Shown one piece after another: positions 14,442 through 15,816 of a DNA stretch of 15,816 nucleotides. The translations under genes and the position numbers were made by a program. Source of the DNA: EX4484-2 sp964592095 (GTDB taxonomy: Archaea; Altiarchaeota; Altiarchaeia; IMC4; QMZM01); assembly GCA_964592095.1 (NCBI GenBank), contig CAZQER010000023.1, forward strand, positions 1-15,816. The letters are read 5' to 3'. The notes under the pieces were generated by a model. It had not been told where the DNA came from. It worked only from the letters and a program-made list of their open reading frames with translations, and made no database searches. Position 1 is the stretch's first letter. Every line of letters begins with the position of its first letter.

Positions 14442-14672
14442 TCAATCTATATATCCCAATGCTCTTAATCTCTTCTTTACTTTCTCTTCATCCTCTTTTG
14501 TAAATGGTTCTTCTCCTTCTTTCTCCTCCTCACTTGTGAGTATCTCCCTCAACACAAAGGTTACATAGTCGGATACTGATGTAAAACCAGTCCCCTCTAT
14601 TCTCTTTTTTATCTTTTCAAATAATGGCACGGGTATACTTACTGATGTGAATTTTTTACTTTTTTCATCCAT
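14442..14672 (-). CDS. Ribbon-helix-helix protein with C-terminal RLRALGY tail
   Basis: A 76-residue small protein. Residues 9-14 (TSVSIP) form the DNA-contacting strand, with helices about 16-27 and 33-47 around the turn GTGFTSVSDYV, as in CopG/Arc-type dimeric repressors. A charged linker (47-60) leads to a tail EKVKKRLRALGYID. A good ribosome site, GGGTGAT, ends four bases before the ATG. It is the first gene of the operon with the AlkP-family hydrolase, APS-reductase-like protein and TSUP permease. A 26-bp palindrome overlaps the promoter region upstream, so autoregulation is a natural inference. The tail resembles the end of the APS-reductase-like protein. An alternative is that the tail makes it an interaction partner of the enzymes rather than, or as well as, a repressor. 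Confidence 0.85.
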   Translation of the reverse strand: MDEKSKKFTSVSIPVPLFEKIKKRIEGTGFTSVSDYVTFVLREILTSEEEKEGEEPFTKEDEEKVKKRLRALGYID

Positions 14673-14676
14673 AAAA

Positions 14677-14684
14677 TCACCCTG
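14677..14684 (-). promoter_or_regulatory. Shine-Dalgarno site of the RHH operon
   Basis: On the minus strand AGGGTGAT lies four bases before the ATG of the RHH gene. It matches the archaeal anti-Shine-Dalgarno core (GGTGAT) far better than the other starts in this window and implies a leadered transcript from an upstream promoter. Confidence 0.6.
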
Positions 14685-14715
14685 TAATATTATTGGTTAT
14701 ATTATTAATTATATT

Positions 14716-14741
14716 TAACTATATATAATTATATATAGTTA
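14716..14741. promoter_or_regulatory. Perfect 26-bp palindrome, candidate operator/TATA region of the RHH operon
   Basis: Each 13-base half is TAACTATATATAA or its complement, with no spacer and no mismatch. It ends 44 bases before the RHH start codon. On the minus strand its TATATATA core is well placed to be the TATA box for a start near 14695. Ribbon-helix-helix dimers typically bind such symmetric sites, so binding here would block TBP. The sequence is A/T-rich, which lowers the significance of symmetry, but the outer TAAC/GTTA are not simple AT alternation. Confidence 0.5.
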
Positions 14742-14886
14742 GAATCTGTATCTAAATTAATAGAATCCCAAATTCCCTGCTTTTTTGGTAAATAGGTCTT
14801 GGTTTTCAGTGTTTGCCTTCTCCATATCCTTTTTTCTAATGTTTTCTAATGAAATCTTTTATGATTATATTACCAAATTTAGTAAT
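14742..14886. other. Non-coding interval before the transposase remnant
   Basis: I see no gene here. There is a TATA-like CTTTTATGATTATATTA around 14849-14866 and a small inverted repeat ATTAC/GTAAT (about 14867-14886) directly before the ATG of the transposase fragment. The left end of the insertion sequence should lie in this interval, but I cannot define it. Confidence 0.35.
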
Positions 14887-15231
14887 ATGAAAAAGAAAAG
14901 AACAGTACCTACTTGGGTACTGAAATACAAGATAAAAGGTACGGAAATACATAAGAGAGGTAACAACTATTATCTCTGTAAGGTAACAGGTGTCTGGGAT
15001 AAAAAGCTCAAAGGACCCGGAAAGATAACTGGAGAATATTTGGGTAAGATAACAAAAGAGGGTGTAATCCCACCAAAGCACAAACGAATAGAGCACCAGC
15101 ATAAACAAATATCTGTCAAAGAGTTCGGTGCTACATACTTTCTCCAGTACATCTCACAGGATATTATCGATGAACTGAAGAGGATATATCCCTATGACTG
15201 GAAGGAATTATTCACACTAGCTATCTTCTGA
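14887..15231 (+). pseudogene. N-terminal fragment of a DDE transposase (IS4/IS1634-like)
   Basis: Begins at ATG 14887 with MKKKRTVPTWVLKYK, then KGTEIHKRGNNYYLCKVTGVWDKK and ITGEYLGKITKEG. This is the N-terminal region I recognise from archaeal IS4/IS1634-like transposases, which normally run to 400 or more residues. Reading stops at TGA 15229-15231 after 114 residues (LFTLAIF); the same frame resumes with LIEKVEKSF and reaches another stop around 15345 without recognisable catalytic DDE motifs. It is therefore a truncated remnant. An earlier in-frame start at 14785 would add a hydrophobic leader unlike the family. Family placement is by resemblance only. Confidence 0.65.
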
Positions 15232-15376
15232 TTAATCGAGAAAGTAGAAAAATCGTTTGATGTTTTCTCTGAAATCTTCTCCGGGGTTGTGATAAAGCAA
15301 AGGATTTTGTTGGTTGCGTCAAGCTACATCTCTATAACAAGTTGACTCATTCTGTCTCTCATAAATCAACGGGTTC

Positions 15377-15445
15377 AGATTTACCATTTTGAGATTTCAA
15401 ACTCCTAGATTTGCAGTGGTGAAACTCAAAGTGGCAAATTAATCT
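15377..15445. repeat. Imperfect inverted repeat between transposase remnants
   Basis: The arm 15377-15399 (AGATTTACCATTTTGAG and following) is complementary to 15420-15445 with a few mismatches and small gaps around a 20-base loop. Best-paired core: TTTTGAGATTTCA against TGAAACTCAAA. It may be an insertion-sequence end or the scar of a small non-autonomous element. The surrounding interval 15232-15458 holds no intact gene. Confidence 0.35.
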
Positions 15446-15458
15446 ATGACACTCAGTA

Positions 15459-15763
15459 GTGAGAAGTAGGGCAAGTGGCAAGGTTAGGTTAGCTACTAAA
15501 TATAGGGTATTAACTAAAGAAAAACAGGAGATAAATGGTCTTTTAGAGTATCTTAAAAATAACAAAGAAGGGATATACGGTTCTAAAGACTTTGAGATTA
15601 ACAAGATAGGAAGTGGTGCAGTAGAGAAAAATATTGAGATAATAATTGGCAGGAGATTTAAAAAACAGGGTATGAGTTGGTCAAAAGAAGGAGCCAGGCT
15701 CTTCTTAAATTAAGGGTGCTTAAACAAAATAAAGAAGATTGGGATAAGTTCTTGAGGAGCTAA
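15459..15763 (+). pseudogene. C-terminal fragment of a second transposase (ISLre2/ISKra4-like)
   Basis: Translation gives LLEYLKNNKEGIYGSKDFE, then GSGAVEKNIEIIIGRRFKKQGMSWSKEGA. The GSGAVE and GMSWS-x-EGA blocks are typical of the C-terminus of a family of DDE transposases that contribute the last catalytic Glu here. After GA the frame is broken (about 15690-15700): the expected LLKLRVLKQNKEDWDKFLRS continues in another frame to TAA 15761-15763. The N-terminal two thirds with the catalytic Asp residues are missing. It does not look like the other half of the fragment at 14887, so two elements are implied. Family assignment is tentative. Confidence 0.6.
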
Positions 15764-15783
15764 AATGGAATTAAAGTTATATC

Positions 15784-15807
15784 AATTTTGGGGACACAAT
15801 CCTATTA
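15784..15807. repeat. Possible right terminal inverted repeat of an insertion sequence
   Basis: Twenty bases after the end of the second transposase remnant, the minus strand reads GGATTGTGTCCCCAAAATTG. A GG...TGTCCCC terminus directed inward is common for insertion-sequence ends. No clear matching left end is visible in the window, which fits an internally deleted element. Confidence 0.3.
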
Positions 15808-15816
15808 AAAAGATAA

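Noticed and set aside
14785..14886. Signal-peptide-bearing start for the transposase fragment
   Set aside because: The hydrophobic leader is translated from AT-rich non-coding DNA; the family N-terminus begins at ATG 14887.
1..15816. tRNA, rRNA or riboswitch
   Set aside because: I found no cloverleaf, rRNA core sequence or known riboswitch motif by eye; the non-coding gaps are short and AT-rich.

Overview
The window is a stretch of AT-rich euryarchaeal chromosome. Evidence for Euryarchaeota is strong: both subunits of the D-family DNA polymerase (DP1 and DP2), ribosomal proteins eS27 and eL42 (S27e/L44e), archease, and the archaeal thiolase/HMG-CoA synthase/DUF35 gene trio. Several genes lack a convincing Shine-Dalgarno site and have an AT-rich TATA-like box 25-40 bases before the start codon, as expected for leaderless or short-leader archaeal transcripts. 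The remains of a superoxide reductase gene suggest an anaerobic lineage. I cannot name the genus from sequence alone.

Layout. 1-149: promoter region. 150-3532 (+): operon of an XRE-type regulator, HMG-CoA synthase, acetoacetyl-CoA thiolase and a DUF35 Zn-ribbon/OB protein, which make the first mevalonate-pathway intermediates for archaeal lipids. 3536-4447 (-): dihydroorotate dehydrogenase (pyrD), convergent with DUF35 and divergent from the next block. 4488-10247 (+): short-form D-3-phosphoglycerate dehydrogenase (serA), then DP1 and DP2, with very short spacing or overlaps, so serine biosynthesis and the replicative polymerase are probably co-transcribed. 10291-11213 (-): operon eL42-eS27-archease.

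11316-12187 (+): two adjacent decayed genes, an 8-oxoguanine glycosylase/lyase (Ogg type) and a desulfoferrodoxin/superoxide reductase. Each carries several independent lesions. Both are oxidative-damage functions.

12233-14672 (-): a tight four-gene operon. In transcription order it encodes a ribbon-helix-helix protein, a compact alkaline-phosphatase-superfamily hydrolase, an APS/PAPS-reductase-like protein that keeps the [4Fe-4S] cysteines but has no C-terminal catalytic cysteine, and a TSUP-type anion permease. A perfect 26-bp palindrome overlaps the presumed promoter. This is the best candidate in the window for a poorly described system, probably handling oxidised sulfur compounds or sulfonucleotides. 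14887-15763 (+): broken remnants of two apparently unrelated transposases, with an imperfect hairpin between them and a possible insertion-sequence end at the right edge.
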